DNA of 64,000 bases from Streptomyces sp. NBC_01351 (GCF_036237315.1 NZ_CP108356.1:2476501-2540500), one strand, 5' to 3'. Positions 53,401-61,332 are shown, counted from the stretch's first letter. The notes: generated from the sequence alone by a model not told the origin. Made by a program: numbers and translations.

Positions 53401-53661
53401 GGCAACGACGAGCGCTGGCAGCAGGCGGCAAAACTCCGTGAGCCGAAGGCGGGCGGGGTCACCCCGTCCGGTCTTCCTCGGCGGGTGCCCAAGGCCAACC
53501 TGGTCGAGGGCGCGGCGGAGACGACCCCGCAGGGAGGCCCCCAGGTCTCCCGCGCCCCGGAGGACGTCCGCGGCAGGTTGAGCAACCTGCGGCGGGGTGT
53601 CCAGCAGGGACGCAACGCGGGTTCCGAGCAGTCAAGTAACAGCTATGACCAGGAGCGTTAG
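50440..53661 (+). CDS. cvnA2: Conservon sensor-kinase-like protein CvnA (second conservon)
   Basis: 1073 residues from GTG 50440. The layout matches CvnA1: membrane segment (NAILLVPALVGLVMGGF), extracytoplasmic NIT-type sensor, second membrane segment (AITNGAIVVVALLAAFILAGLMA), HAMP-like linker, GHKL ATPase (LLAELLENATTFSSPQTKV, HDKGIGLTAEDFA, MGLFVVGRL) and a disordered tail. The tail is rich in Gln/Gly/Tyr (QGYxxQ-type repeats) rather than Pro/Gly, but ends in the same conserved motif (GLPRRVPKANLV, EDVRGRLSNLRRGVQQGR). The sensor region is clearly diverged from CvnA1. Confidence 0.93.
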   Translation: MRRSNASPADEPARGNFTPPPRASASPVDVPVAPPVSSGSTSRFSPRNWRVPTRLNAILLVPALVGLVMGGFQVKGSVDTWNEAKDAEKIARVVQAASEYSQALLNERDLTAEPLLSGDSKNEIVTKARGTTDSAKLKFDQSVKDIPANHGLERRLELFRAEEPKLAKVRETAYQAVLETQKKNVQNGQPGPIPTEEGYVLVQHYLMQFANELGLGTGNVTSYGRMVYAIQLSKAANSLQRSVGTHLLVRPSTDENVRKSQLIAFSSYAYLEEIAIGEYVAAGTEEDVNRLKEVMAEKSKAGEARLAEAKAKAEQTGTKFVVPPLGANGSPLAGMTDAIAGGADKKKLAEGGTTPLAWQAAATAKFDGYDTVEKELLDKAIKDAVSVSEEARNEAITNGAIVVVALLAAFILAGLMARQMGRAMRRLRSAAFDIAEQRLPSLVDQLSRTDPGKVDTRVHPIPIDSADEIGEVARAFDQVHREAVRLAAEQALLRGNVNAIFTNLSMRNQSLIEGQLTLITDLENNEADPDQLENLFRLDHLATRMRRNGENLLILAGEEPGRRWDQPVPLVDVLRAASSEVEQYERIELSGVSDAEIHGQAVTDLVHLLAELLENATTFSSPQTKVRVNATRLPDGRVMVEIHDKGIGLTAEDFADINHKLANPPTVDAAISQRMGLFVVGRLADRHSIRVQLRPSGEAAGTTSLVMLPDAITHGGGGEGIPDDDFTVSSMIPQQQAQQAAPLRTAAELGFDDSRYDQQGSDGRDLDPVGRSLGREERRAALEAQAHVGYPQDQQRYDGQPGRPGQPQQGYPEPQPEHGYQPYQGYEQQPEQGYDSPYEAQQPQQGFDAYQQQDYGYAESGYQAPQPAEQAYDGGYEAQSEQAEWPERNSYQPAYEQDYGTESESPAVPEQAPERVGFDRPGAAADTGHTMTGAGLPRRGSQQQWQPAQQEAESAGSLFEQRPPRQQQPAAAEREPEGTEGSSAWRSGNDERWQQAAKLREPKAGGVTPSGLPRRVPKANLVEGAAETTPQGGPQVSRAPEDVRGRLSNLRRGVQQGRNAGSEQSSNSYDQER

Positions 53662-53662
53662 T

Positions 53663-54085
53663 GTGAGCGCGATGAGCCAGGCGGCGCAGAACCTGAACTG
53701 GTTGATCACCAACTTCGTGGACAACACCCCTGGGGTGTCCCACACGGTGGTGGTCTCCGCCGACGGGCTTCTGCTGGCGATGTCCGACGGATTCCCGCGC
53801 GACCGCGCCGATCAGCTGGCGGCCGTGGCCTCCGGTCTGACCTCGCTGACCGCAGGAGCCTCCCGCATCTTCGAGGGCGGCGCCGTCAACCAGACCGTGG
53901 TCGAAATGGACCGGGGATTCCTCTTCCTCATGTCCGTCTCCGACGGATCCTCCCTCGCAGTGCTGGCGCACCCCGAGTGCGACATCGGCCTCGTGGGCTA
54001 CGAGATGGCCCTCCTCGTGGACCGTGCCGGCAGTGTCCTCACCCCGGACCTGCGCGCGGAGCTGCAGGGAAGTCTTCTCAACTAA
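53663..54085 (+). CDS. cvnB2: Roadblock/LC7 protein CvnB (second conservon)
   Basis: 140 residues from GTG 53663, 1 bp after the cvnA2 stop, with AGGAG 7-8 bases upstream. Roadblock/LC7 fold. It is nearly identical to CvnB of the first conservon in both protein (four differences) and DNA, including the 3' end of the gene. It probably partners the CvnD GTPase. Confidence 0.93.
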   Translation: MSAMSQAAQNLNWLITNFVDNTPGVSHTVVVSADGLLLAMSDGFPRDRADQLAAVASGLTSLTAGASRIFEGGAVNQTVVEMDRGFLFLMSVSDGSSLAVLAHPECDIGLVGYEMALLVDRAGSVLTPDLRAELQGSLLN

Positions 54086-54178
54086 CAGACAGGCAGTGTG
54101 TTTCGCGTCATCGCACCGTAGGGTGCGGTGGCGCGGTTCCACAGGGAGTACTGCGTTCTTGGAGTCGGAGGAGGAAGC

Positions 54179-54706
54179 GTGACAACACCCGGAGGACATC
54201 CTTATGGCGGCGCACACCAGCAGCCGCAGGGTGGGCACGACCAGAACCGCTTCAACTTCCCCTCCGCTCCCAGCCCGTACCAGCAACAGCCTTACGGACA
54301 GCCCCAGCAGCCCGTGATGCCTCCGCAGCCTCCGCGCGCTGCCCGGCAGCCGGCTCCCAAGGCGCACAACCCGCTGGTGCGTCCGTACGCGATGACCGGC
54401 GGCCGTACCCGGCCGCGCTACCAGCTCGCCATCGAGGCGCTGGTCAGTACCACGGCCGATCCCGCGCGGCTGCAAGGGCAGTTGCCCGAGCACCAGCGCA
54501 TCTGCCGCCTGTGCCAGGAGATCAAATCCGTCGCGGAGATCTCGGCACTCCTCTCCATTCCTCTTGGTGTCGCCCGCATCCTCGTCGCCGACCTGGCGGA
54601 GGCGGGACTTGTCGCCATTCACCAGCCCGGCGGCGACGAGTCTGCCGGCGGCCAGCCAGATGTGACACTGCTCGAAAGGGTGCTCAGTGGACTTCGCAAG
54701 CTCTAA
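54179..54706 (+). CDS. cvnC2: DUF742 protein CvnC (second conservon)
   Basis: 175 residues from GTG 54179-54181, set by GGAGGAAGC just upstream. The C-terminal DUF742 core aligns with CvnC of the first conservon (same CxxC: CRLCQE). An N-terminal extension of about 60 residues (YGGAHQQPQGGHDQNRFNF, QQQPYGQPQQPVMPPQPP) is Gln/Pro-rich and absent from the first copy. It overlaps cvnD2 by 20 bp. Confidence 0.93.
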   Translation: MTTPGGHPYGGAHQQPQGGHDQNRFNFPSAPSPYQQQPYGQPQQPVMPPQPPRAARQPAPKAHNPLVRPYAMTGGRTRPRYQLAIEALVSTTADPARLQGQLPEHQRICRLCQEIKSVAEISALLSIPLGVARILVADLAEAGLVAIHQPGGDESAGGQPDVTLLERVLSGLRKL

Positions 54707-55274
54707 CGGCGGAGCGGCTCCCGCTCGCTCCACCACCTCCGCGAAGATCGTGGTGGCGGGCGGCTTCGGCGTGGGCAAGACCACGTTCGTCGGCGCGGTC
54801 TCCGAGATCAACCCGCTGCGCACCGAAGCCGTCATGACCAGCGCCTCCGCCGGAATCGACGACCTCACCCACACCGGTGACAAGACGACCACCACGGTCG
54901 CCATGGACTTCGGCCGCATCACCCTGGACCAGGACCTGATCCTGTACCTCTTCGGTACCCCCGGCCAGGACCGCTTCTGGTTCATGTGGGACGACCTCGT
55001 CCGCGGCGCCATCGGCGCCGTGGTCCTCGTGGACACCCGCCGCCTGGCGGACTGCTTCCCCGCGGTGGACTACTTCGAGAACAGCGGCCTGCCGTTCGTG
55101 ATCGCCCTCAACGGCTTCGACGGCCACCAGCCGTACACGCCGGAGGAGGTGCGCGAGGCCCTCCAGATCGGCCCCGACGCCCCCATCATCACCACCGACG
55201 CCCGCCACCGCGCGGACGCCAAGAGCGCACTCATCACGCTCGTCGAGCACGCGCTCATGGCCCGCCTGCGGTAG
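54687..55274 (+). CDS. cvnD2: Conservon small GTPase CvnD (second conservon)
   Basis: 195 residues with P-loop GGFGVGKTT, GTPGQDRF and no NKxD (ALNGFDG). By eye the DNA after codon 6 is almost the same as in cvnD1, including synonymous positions, which indicates recent gene conversion or strong homogenisation. It is the last gene of the second conservon and is followed by a strong terminator. Confidence 0.94.
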   Translation: MDFASSNGGAAPARSTTSAKIVVAGGFGVGKTTFVGAVSEINPLRTEAVMTSASAGIDDLTHTGDKTTTTVAMDFGRITLDQDLILYLFGTPGQDRFWFMWDDLVRGAIGAVVLVDTRRLADCFPAVDYFENSGLPFVIALNGFDGHQPYTPEEVREALQIGPDAPIITTDARHRADAKSALITLVEHALMARLR

Positions 55275-55293
55275 TTCGGCGGCCGGAACTTGC

Positions 55294-55329
55294 CGAAGGC
55301 CCCCGTGTCGGACGACACGGGGGCCTTCG
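55294..55329. terminator. Terminator of the second conservon
   Basis: CGAAGGCCCCCGTGTC (55294-55309) pairs perfectly with GACACGGGGGCCTTCG (55314-55329) over a 4-base loop. Confidence 0.88.
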
Positions 55330-55378
55330 CGTGCGTGGCGCACGTCGCCCGTGCGGCGTGCCCGTCGGCAAGAACGCG

Positions 55379-55413
55379 GAAGGCCCCGCACCCTTCACGG
55401 GTGCGGGGCCTTC
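55379..55413. terminator. Terminator of the accB-accE operon
   Basis: GAAGGCCCCGCACCC (55379-55393) pairs perfectly with GGGTGCGGGGCCTTC (55399-55413) over a 5-base loop, 15 bp beyond the accE stop on the minus strand. Confidence 0.85.
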
Positions 55414-55428
55414 TCGGCTCTCGGGGGC

Positions 55429-55623
55429 TCAGCCCTGCCAGCTGTGCGGGGCGCGGAAGCCCGGGGTGCGCTCCAGGCGGCGCCAGCCGGCCTGGGAGCG
55501 GGGGGTGGTGACCGTCTCCTCGGGGGTGGCGGCCGCGCGGGCGAGCAGGATCGCGGTGATCGCGGCCAGCTCCTCGGGCTCGGCGTTGCCCTTCTCCACG
55601 CGCAGCATCATGTCGGTGCTCAT
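55429..55623 (-). CDS. accE: Acyl-CoA carboxylase epsilon subunit
   Basis: 64 residues. LRVEKGNAEPEELAAITAIL at the start and a C-terminal Trp/Pro segment (AGWRRLERTPGFRAPHSW) are typical of the small actinobacterial epsilon subunits. These bind and activate the beta carboxyltransferase, and the gene follows accB by 16 bp, matching S. coelicolor accB-accE as I recall it. Confidence 0.9.
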   Translation of the reverse strand: MSTDMMLRVEKGNAEPEELAAITAILLARAAATPEETVTTPRSQAGWRRLERTPGFRAPHSWQG

Positions 55624-55639
55624 CGGTGGCTTCTCTCCT

Positions 55640-57223
55640 CTACTGCGGCGGGTTGCCGTGCTTGCGGGACGGCAGGTCGGCGTGCTTGTTGCGGAGCATC
55701 GCGAGGGCGGACACGAGGGTCTCGCGGGTCTCGGCGGGGTCGATGACGTCGTCGACGAGGCCGCGCTCGGCCGCGTAGTACGGGTGCATCAGCTCGGCCT
55801 TGTACTCCTTGACCATGCGTACGCGCATGGCCTCGGGGTCCTCGGCGTCCGCGATCTGCTTGCGGAAGATGACGTTGGCGGCACCCTCGGCGCCCATCAC
55901 GGCGATCTCGTTGGTGGGCCAGGCGTAGGTGATGTCGGCGCCGATGGACTGGGAGTCCATGACGATGTACGCGCCGCCGTAGGCCTTGCGCAGGATCAGC
56001 GAGATCCGCGGGACGGTGGCGTTGCAGTACGCGTACAGCAGCTTGGCGCCGTGGCGGATGATGCCGCCGTGCTCCTGGTCGACGCCCGGCAGGAAGCCGG
56101 GGACGTCCAGCAGGGTGATGATCGGGATGTTGAAGGCGTCGCAGAGCTGGACGAAGCGCGCCGCCTTCTCCGAGGCGTGGATGTCCAGGACGCCGGCGAG
56201 GTGGCCGGGCTGGTTGGCGACGATGCCGACGACCTGTCCGTCCATCCGGGCCAGGGCGCAGATGATGTTGCGGGCCCAGCGCTCGTGGATCTCCAGGACG
56301 TCGCCCTCGTCGACGAGCTCCTCGATGACCTTGAGCATGTCGTACGGGCGGTTGCCGTCGGCGGGCACCAGGTCCAGCAGGACGTCGCTGCGGCGGTCGG
56401 CCGGGTCGCTCGTCTCGTGGACGGGCGGGTTCTCGCGGTTGTTGGAGGGCAGCATCGAGATGAGGTAGCGGACCTCGGAGATGCAGGTCTCCTCGTCGTC
56501 GTACGCGAAGTGCGCGACGCCCGAGGTCTCGGCGTGCACGTCCGCGCCGCCGAGGCCGTTCTGGGTGATCTCCTCGCCGGTCACCGCGCGCACCACGTCC
56601 GGGCCGGTGATGAACATCTGCGAGGTCTCGCGCACCATGAACACGAAGTCCGTGAGGGCCGGGGAGTACGCGGCTCCGCCGGCGCACGGGCCCAGCATGA
56701 CCGAGATCTGCGGGATGACGCCCGAGGCCTTGGTGTTGCGCTGGAAGATGCCGCCGTAGCCGGCGAGGGCGGAGACGCCCTCCTGGATGCGAGCGCCGGC
56801 GCCGTCGTTCAGGGAGACCAGCGGGGCACCGGCCGCGATGGCCATGTCCATGATCTTGTGGATCTTCGTGGCGTGGGCCTCGCCCAGGGCGCCGCCGAAG
56901 ATGCGGAAGTCGTGTGCGTAGACGAAGACCGTGCGGCCCTCGACCGTGCCCCAGCCGGTGATGACACCGTCGGTGTAGGGCTTCTTCGCCTCCAGGCCGA
57001 AGCCGGTCGCGCGGTGGCGGCGCAGCTGTTCGACCTCCTTGAAGGAACCTTCGTCGAGCAGCAGCGCGATGCGCTCACGGGCGGTGAGCTTGCCCTTGGC
57101 GTGCTGGGTCTCGGTCGCGCGGTCGCTGGGGCCGCGCTTCGCCTGCTCGCGCAGGGAGTGCAGCTCGGCCACGCGCCCGCGGGCGTCCGCCGGCTCGCTC
57201 GGGGTCTGGTCCACAACGGTCAT
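55640..57223 (-). CDS. accB: Acyl-CoA carboxylase carboxyltransferase (beta) subunit
   Basis: 527 residues. Both crotonase-like halves are present: ERIALLLDEGSFKEVEQL, VINGWGTVEGR-like ITGWGTVEGRTVFVYAHDF, GAGARIQEGVSALAGYGGIF and MLGPCAGGAAYSPALTDFVFM in the first; DVPGFLPGVDQEHGGIIRHGAKLLYAY, RKAYGGAYIVM and MGAEGAANVIF in the second. It carboxylates acetyl- and/or propionyl-CoA with a separately encoded biotinylated alpha subunit. By synteny it is the AccB type; specificity is not visible from sequence alone. Confidence 0.9.
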   Translation of the reverse strand: MTVVDQTPSEPADARGRVAELHSLREQAKRGPSDRATETQHAKGKLTARERIALLLDEGSFKEVEQLRRHRATGFGLEAKKPYTDGVITGWGTVEGRTVFVYAHDFRIFGGALGEAHATKIHKIMDMAIAAGAPLVSLNDGAGARIQEGVSALAGYGGIFQRNTKASGVIPQISVMLGPCAGGAAYSPALTDFVFMVRETSQMFITGPDVVRAVTGEEITQNGLGGADVHAETSGVAHFAYDDEETCISEVRYLISMLPSNNRENPPVHETSDPADRRSDVLLDLVPADGNRPYDMLKVIEELVDEGDVLEIHERWARNIICALARMDGQVVGIVANQPGHLAGVLDIHASEKAARFVQLCDAFNIPIITLLDVPGFLPGVDQEHGGIIRHGAKLLYAYCNATVPRISLILRKAYGGAYIVMDSQSIGADITYAWPTNEIAVMGAEGAANVIFRKQIADAEDPEAMRVRMVKEYKAELMHPYYAAERGLVDDVIDPAETRETLVSALAMLRNKHADLPSRKHGNPPQ

Positions 57224-57395
57224 GTACCGACCTTACGAAGCGCGCCATGAAAAACCTCCGTTCATTCCACACAGTCTCCGGAGTCTTCCGCTGTCCGGCC
57301 CGCACAGTACGGCGAAAGGATGCAAGGACTCCACCAGAGGGGACCTTCGCCCTTTGTATGACTTCTACAAAAGGGGCCGACACACCCAGAAGATG

Positions 57396-57424
57396 TTGAA
57401 TTTTGAACGGAATGGACCTAAGGT
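57396..57424 (+). promoter_or_regulatory. Predicted promoter of the yceI-type gene
   Basis: TTGAAT (57396-57401), a 17-bp spacer and TAAGGT (57419-57424) form a well-spaced promoter with a start near 57431, about 55 bp before the ATG. Confidence 0.65.
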
Positions 57425-57439
57425 CGTCCTTGTTGAAGT

Positions 57440-57455
57440 CGTTGAACATTCAACG
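57440..57455. promoter_or_regulatory. MarR-type operator palindrome downstream of the yceI promoter
   Basis: CGTTGAA-CA-TTCAACG is a perfect 7-2-7 palindrome lying about +10 to +25. Further TTGAA words at 57396-57400, 57403-57407 and 57434-57438 surround it. This position would allow repression by a MarR-like protein, but no such gene is adjacent. Confidence 0.6.
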
Positions 57456-57485
57456 GACTCGCTAATCGCAACCAAGGAGCACGTC

Positions 57486-58094
57486 ATGGGTCTCTTCACC
57501 CGCCGCCAGGACACCACCGCCACCACCACCGCCACCCTCCCGGTGGACCCGGCCCTCGCCGCCCTCACCGGCGACTACGCCATCGACCCCTCCCACAGCA
57601 GCATCGGCTTCACCGTCCGCCACGCCATGGTGACGAACGTCCGCGGCGGCTTCGACGCCTTCGAGGGCAGCCTGCACCTGGACGGCAGCGCCCCCGCCCG
57701 CTCCACCGCTTCCATCGACGTGACGATCGGTTCCGTCAGCACCGGCATCGCGGACCGCGACGCCCACCTGCTGGGCAGCGACTTCTTCGACGCCGAGCTC
57801 TTCCCGAAGATGACCTTCCGGTCCACCGAGGCGGCCCAGCTCGGCGGCGACAAGTACCGCATCACCGGCGAGCTGACGATCAAGGACGTCACGCGCCCGC
57901 TCTCCATCGACCTGGAGTTCAACGGCTCGGCCACCGACGTCTACGGCAACGAGCGCGTCGGCTTCGAGGGCTCTGCCGAGATCCTGCGCTCCCAGTGGGG
58001 CCTGACCTGGAACGCCGCGCTGGAGGCCGGCGGCGTGATGGTCAGCGACAAGGTGAAGCTGACCTTCGACATCTCCGCGATCAAGCAGGCCTGA
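57486..58094 (+). CDS. YceI-family protein
   Basis: 202 residues from ATG 57486 behind AAGGAG. The lipocalin-like YceI signature is GDYAIDPSHSSIGFTVRHAMVTNVRGGFDAFEGSL, with later RITGELTIKDVTRPLSIDLEF. Members bind polyisoprenoids or other amphiphiles. There is no signal peptide, so this copy is cytoplasmic. It has its own regulated-looking promoter. Confidence 0.92.
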   Translation: MGLFTRRQDTTATTTATLPVDPALAALTGDYAIDPSHSSIGFTVRHAMVTNVRGGFDAFEGSLHLDGSAPARSTASIDVTIGSVSTGIADRDAHLLGSDFFDAELFPKMTFRSTEAAQLGGDKYRITGELTIKDVTRPLSIDLEFNGSATDVYGNERVGFEGSAEILRSQWGLTWNAALEAGGVMVSDKVKLTFDISAIKQA

Positions 58095-58108
58095 CCGGCG
58101 ATGTCCCG

Positions 58109-58131
58109 GGGGGCGGCTAGAAGCCGCCCCC
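58109..58131. terminator. Terminator between the yceI-type gene and the Gly-rich membrane protein gene
   Basis: GGGGGCGGCT (58109-58118) pairs perfectly with AGCCGCCCCC (58122-58131) over a 3-base loop; the stop codon of the minus-strand gene is inside it. Confidence 0.75.
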
Positions 58132-59472
58132 GCCGTCGAATCCGCCGCCCCCGTCGAATCCGCCACCGCCGCCGAAGTCCCCGCCGCCGAAGTCGGACGG
58201 GTTGAAGTCGGCCCCGGAAACGTCCCCGCCCTCGAAGCCGTTGCCGCCGCCGAAGTCCGCGGCGTAGGCCGGGCTGGACATCATCGAACCGAGCATCGTG
58301 CCCATGAGCAGACCGGGCAGGATGCCGCCGCCGAAGTAGCCGCCGGCCCAGGGACCGTACGCCGGGCCGGCGTCGTAGTAGGGGCGCGGCCCGTGCTCGG
58401 TGTCGACCGTGCGGACCGCCGGGTCCTGACCGTCGCGCACCCGTACGGCGTCCGCCGTGCACACGGGCACGGTACGGGAGGCCCCGCCGGCCGGAGCCCA
58501 GGTGGCGTCCTCGGTGCTCGGCCCGTGCCGGGGGTCGAAGAAGCAGGGCGAACGGCGCTCCGGCAGCGGCTTGCCCTGCCGGCGCGCGTCCAGACGGGCC
58601 AGCGCGAACCGGCCGTCCTCCAGGGCCTGGGTCACGCCCTTGACCTCTTCGGGATACTGAACCGAAGCCATGATCTGCTTGGCCCGCTCGTACGAGTCGA
58701 GCCCCTGCTCGTAATCCTTGCGCATGGCGTCGTCGGCGCCGGGCTCGCCCGGGTGGAAGTCGAGCCGGTCGAGCTCCTCGCCGAAGGCCGTGATGTCCTC
58801 GTCGACGACCACGCCGAGCCTCTCGACGGCCTCGCGCCGCGCCTCTTCCTTCCTCGTGCGGTTGCGCCGCACCAGCGCGTACGCACCGCCACCGCCGATC
58901 GCGGCGACCGCGCCGAGGGTGATCAGCCCGCCGACGGGAACGCCGTCGTCACCGCTCGTGGTACCCCAGGAGGCGGGGGCGCCGCCCTTGGCCTGGTTCA
59001 GGGCCTGGTCCACGAAGTTGTTGAGCTGGGTCGCCGCGTCGACCGGCCCGCCGGTCTTCACGGCCTCGCTGAGGTTGCGCACGGCATTGACCGGCATGAC
59101 GGCCGGGTCGGCCCCGGCGTTGAACCCGTCACCGAGCCTGATCGCGTAGAGGCCGGTGATCCCGGTCTGGGCGCGGACCGCTTCCAGCACCTCGCCCGGC
59201 GGGAACTCGGCGGCGGTCGGCAGCACGGCGACGAACACCGGCTTCCCCGCGTCCTCGATCTTCTTCGCGAGCGCGTCCGCCTCGGCCTTCGGCAACTGTG
59301 CCTCGGCCCGGGGATCGACATAGACGGGCCCCTGCTTGAGGGCCTCCCCGACAGCGGCGACTCCGGTGGCGGCCGCCGCCTGCGGGGCGGCCACCAGGGC
59401 GGTAGCGGAGCCGGCCAGCACCAGACCGGCCAGCAGCGATCCGAAGCGTATGGATATCAGCCTGGTCCTCAT
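58117..59472 (-). CDS. Secreted, membrane-anchored protein with Gly-rich tail
   Basis: 451 residues from ATG 59470-59472. A signal peptide (FGSLLAGLVLAGSATALVAAPQAAAA) is followed by an extracytoplasmic domain (about 40-165; YVDPRAEAQLPKAEADALAKK) that resembles TPM-type domains in outline. A membrane segment (GGLITLGAVAAIGGGGAYALV) precedes a charged region (RRNRTRKEEARREAVERLG) and a helical part. The end is Gly-rich with tandem GGGGFD units. I do not recognise the family with certainty. Confidence 0.7.
   Translation of the reverse strand: MRTRLISIRFGSLLAGLVLAGSATALVAAPQAAAATGVAAVGEALKQGPVYVDPRAEAQLPKAEADALAKKIEDAGKPVFVAVLPTAAEFPPGEVLEAVRAQTGITGLYAIRLGDGFNAGADPAVMPVNAVRNLSEAVKTGGPVDAATQLNNFVDQALNQAKGGAPASWGTTSGDDGVPVGGLITLGAVAAIGGGGAYALVRRNRTRKEEARREAVERLGVVVDEDITAFGEELDRLDFHPGEPGADDAMRKDYEQGLDSYERAKQIMASVQYPEEVKGVTQALEDGRFALARLDARRQGKPLPERRSPCFFDPRHGPSTEDATWAPAGGASRTVPVCTADAVRVRDGQDPAVRTVDTEHGPRPYYDAGPAYGPWAGGYFGGGILPGLLMGTMLGSMMSSPAYAADFGGGNGFEGGDVSGADFNPSDFGGGDFGGGGGFDGGGGFDGGGGF
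58122..58205 (-). repeat. Tandem repeat encoding the GGGGFD tail
   Basis: Repeated units of the CCGCCGCCCCCGTCGAAT type encode FDGGGG and DFGGGG runs at the C-terminus of the membrane protein. Confidence 0.7.
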
Positions 59473-59561
59473 ATCCACGACGCTACCCGAACCGGTCATT
59501 TCCTGTGTGAACAGGACATAAGCCCGTCCGGACCGTACGCGATCCGGCCCGCGCCCTCCGG

Positions 59562-61181
59562 CTACTCGGCCGGTTCCACACCCGCGTGGAGGAGGCCGAA
59601 GGTGAAGGCGTCCTCCAGGGCCTGCCAGGATGCCGCGATCACGTTCTCGGCCACGCCGACCGTGTTCCACTCGCGGCTGCCGTCCGTCGTGGAGATCAGC
59701 ACGCGCGTCGTGGACTCCGTGCCGTGCGTGCCCTCCAGGATGCGGACCTTGTAGTCGATCAGCTCGAACTTGGCCAGCTGGGGGTAGAAGCGCTCCAGGG
59801 CGACCCGCAGCGCACGGTCCAGCGCGTTGACCGGGCCGTTGCCCTCCGCCGTGGCGACGATCCGCTCGCCCTTGGCCCACAGCTTGACCGTGGCCTCGTT
59901 GGCGTGGGTGCCGTCCGGGCGGTCCTCGACGATCGCGCGCCAGGACTCGATGCGGAAGTACTTGCGGGCCCGGCCCTCGGCCTCCGCGCGCAGCAGCAGT
60001 TCGAAGGAGGCGTCGGCCGCCTCGTAGGTGTAGCCCTGGAGCTCGCGCTCCTTGACCCGCTCGACGACCCGGGAGATCAGCGCGCGGTCCCCGCCGAGGT
60101 CGACGCCGAGCTCCTTGCCCTTGAGCTCGATGGAGGCCCGACCGGCCATGTCCGAGACCAGCATCCGCATGGTGTTGCCGACCCGCTCGGGGTCGATGTG
60201 CTGGTAGAGGTCCGGGTCGACCTTGATCGCCGAGGCGTGCAGGCCCGCCTTGTGCGCGAAGGCGGAGACGCCGACGTAGGGCTGGTGCGTGGAGGGGGTG
60301 AGGTTGACGACCTCGGCGATGGCGTGCGAGATCCGGGTCATCTCGGCGAGCGCGCCTTCGGGGAGCACCTTGCGCCCGTACTTGATCTCCAGGGCGGCGA
60401 CGACCGGGAAGAGGTTGGCGTTGCCGACGCGCTCGCCGTAGCCGTTCGCCGTGCACTGGACGTGCGTGGCGCCGGCGTCCACGGCGGCCAGGGTGTTGGC
60501 GACGGCGCAGCCGGTGTCGTCCTGGGCGTGGATGCCGAGGCGGGCGCCGGTGTCGGCGAGGACGGTGGCGACGGTCGCGGTCACCTGGGCGGGGAGCATG
60601 CCGCCGTTGGTGTCGCAGAGGATGACGACGTCGGCGCCGGCCTCGTGGGCGGCGCGTACGACGGACTTCGCGTACTCGGCGTTGGCCCGGTAGCCGTCGA
60701 AGAAGTGCTCGCAATCGACGAAGACGCGGCGGCCCTGTGCGACCAGGTGGGAGACGGTGTCGCGGACCATCTCCAGGTTCTCGTCGAGGGTGGTGCGCAG
60801 GGCCAGCTCGACGTGACGGTCGTGCGACTTGGCGACGAGGGTGATGACCGGGGCGCCGGACTCCAGCAGGGCCCGCACCTGCGGGTCCGTGGCGGCCGAG
60901 CCGCCGGCGCGGCGGGTCGCGCCGAAGGCGACGAGCCGGGCGTTCTTGAAGTCGATCTCGGCGCGGGCACGGGCGAAGAACTCCGTGTCGCGCGGGTTGG
61001 CGCCGGGCCAGCCGCCCTCGATGAAGCCCACTCCGAAGTCGTCCAGGTGCCGGGCGATCGTCAGCTTGTCGGCGACGGTGAGGTTGATGCCCTCGCGCTG
61101 GGCGCCGTCTCGCAGGGTGGTGTCGAAGACGTGGAAGCTGTCGTCGAGGACCGCTGCTGCCGCCTCTGGTGTCGTCGTCAT
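59562..61181 (-). CDS. cimA: (R)-citramalate synthase-type protein
   Basis: 539 residues. DSFHVFDTTLRDGAQREGI is the alpha-isopropylmalate/homocitrate synthase family signature, with the HxH metal motif in LGIHAQDDTGCAVAN and a long C-terminal regulatory domain (FELIDYKVRILEGTHGTESTTRVLISTTDG). The length and the GVGFIEGGWPGANPRDTEFF region fit CimA-type proteins, which condense pyruvate with acetyl-CoA for isoleucine synthesis. An attenuator leader with Ile, Val and Leu codons lies upstream, supporting a branched-chain role. Confidence 0.9.
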   Translation of the reverse strand: MTTTPEAAAAVLDDSFHVFDTTLRDGAQREGINLTVADKLTIARHLDDFGVGFIEGGWPGANPRDTEFFARARAEIDFKNARLVAFGATRRAGGSAATDPQVRALLESGAPVITLVAKSHDRHVELALRTTLDENLEMVRDTVSHLVAQGRRVFVDCEHFFDGYRANAEYAKSVVRAAHEAGADVVILCDTNGGMLPAQVTATVATVLADTGARLGIHAQDDTGCAVANTLAAVDAGATHVQCTANGYGERVGNANLFPVVAALEIKYGRKVLPEGALAEMTRISHAIAEVVNLTPSTHQPYVGVSAFAHKAGLHASAIKVDPDLYQHIDPERVGNTMRMLVSDMAGRASIELKGKELGVDLGGDRALISRVVERVKERELQGYTYEAADASFELLLRAEAEGRARKYFRIESWRAIVEDRPDGTHANEATVKLWAKGERIVATAEGNGPVNALDRALRVALERFYPQLAKFELIDYKVRILEGTHGTESTTRVLISTTDGSREWNTVGVAENVIAASWQALEDAFTFGLLHAGVEPAE

Positions 61182-61286
61182 GCTGATCTGACTCCTGTCG
61201 GATGAGTGGTTCCGGAAACCCGGGATCCACTGCCCCCATCATCGCGCGCGTTCACGTCCCGGCAGGGATGAGGCCGGGAAACGAAA

Positions 61287-61312
61287 AAACCTCTCGCGGG
61301 TGCGAGAGGTTT
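61287..61312 (-). terminator. Attenuator terminator in the cimA leader
   Basis: On the minus strand AAACCTCTCGC, ACCC, GCGAGAGGTTT forms a perfect 11-bp stem followed by further U residues (six T in a row counting the stem end). It lies between the leader peptide and cimA, 106-131 bp before the cimA start. Confidence 0.85.
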
Positions 61313-61332
61313 GCGCGCGGGTCTGGGGCACG

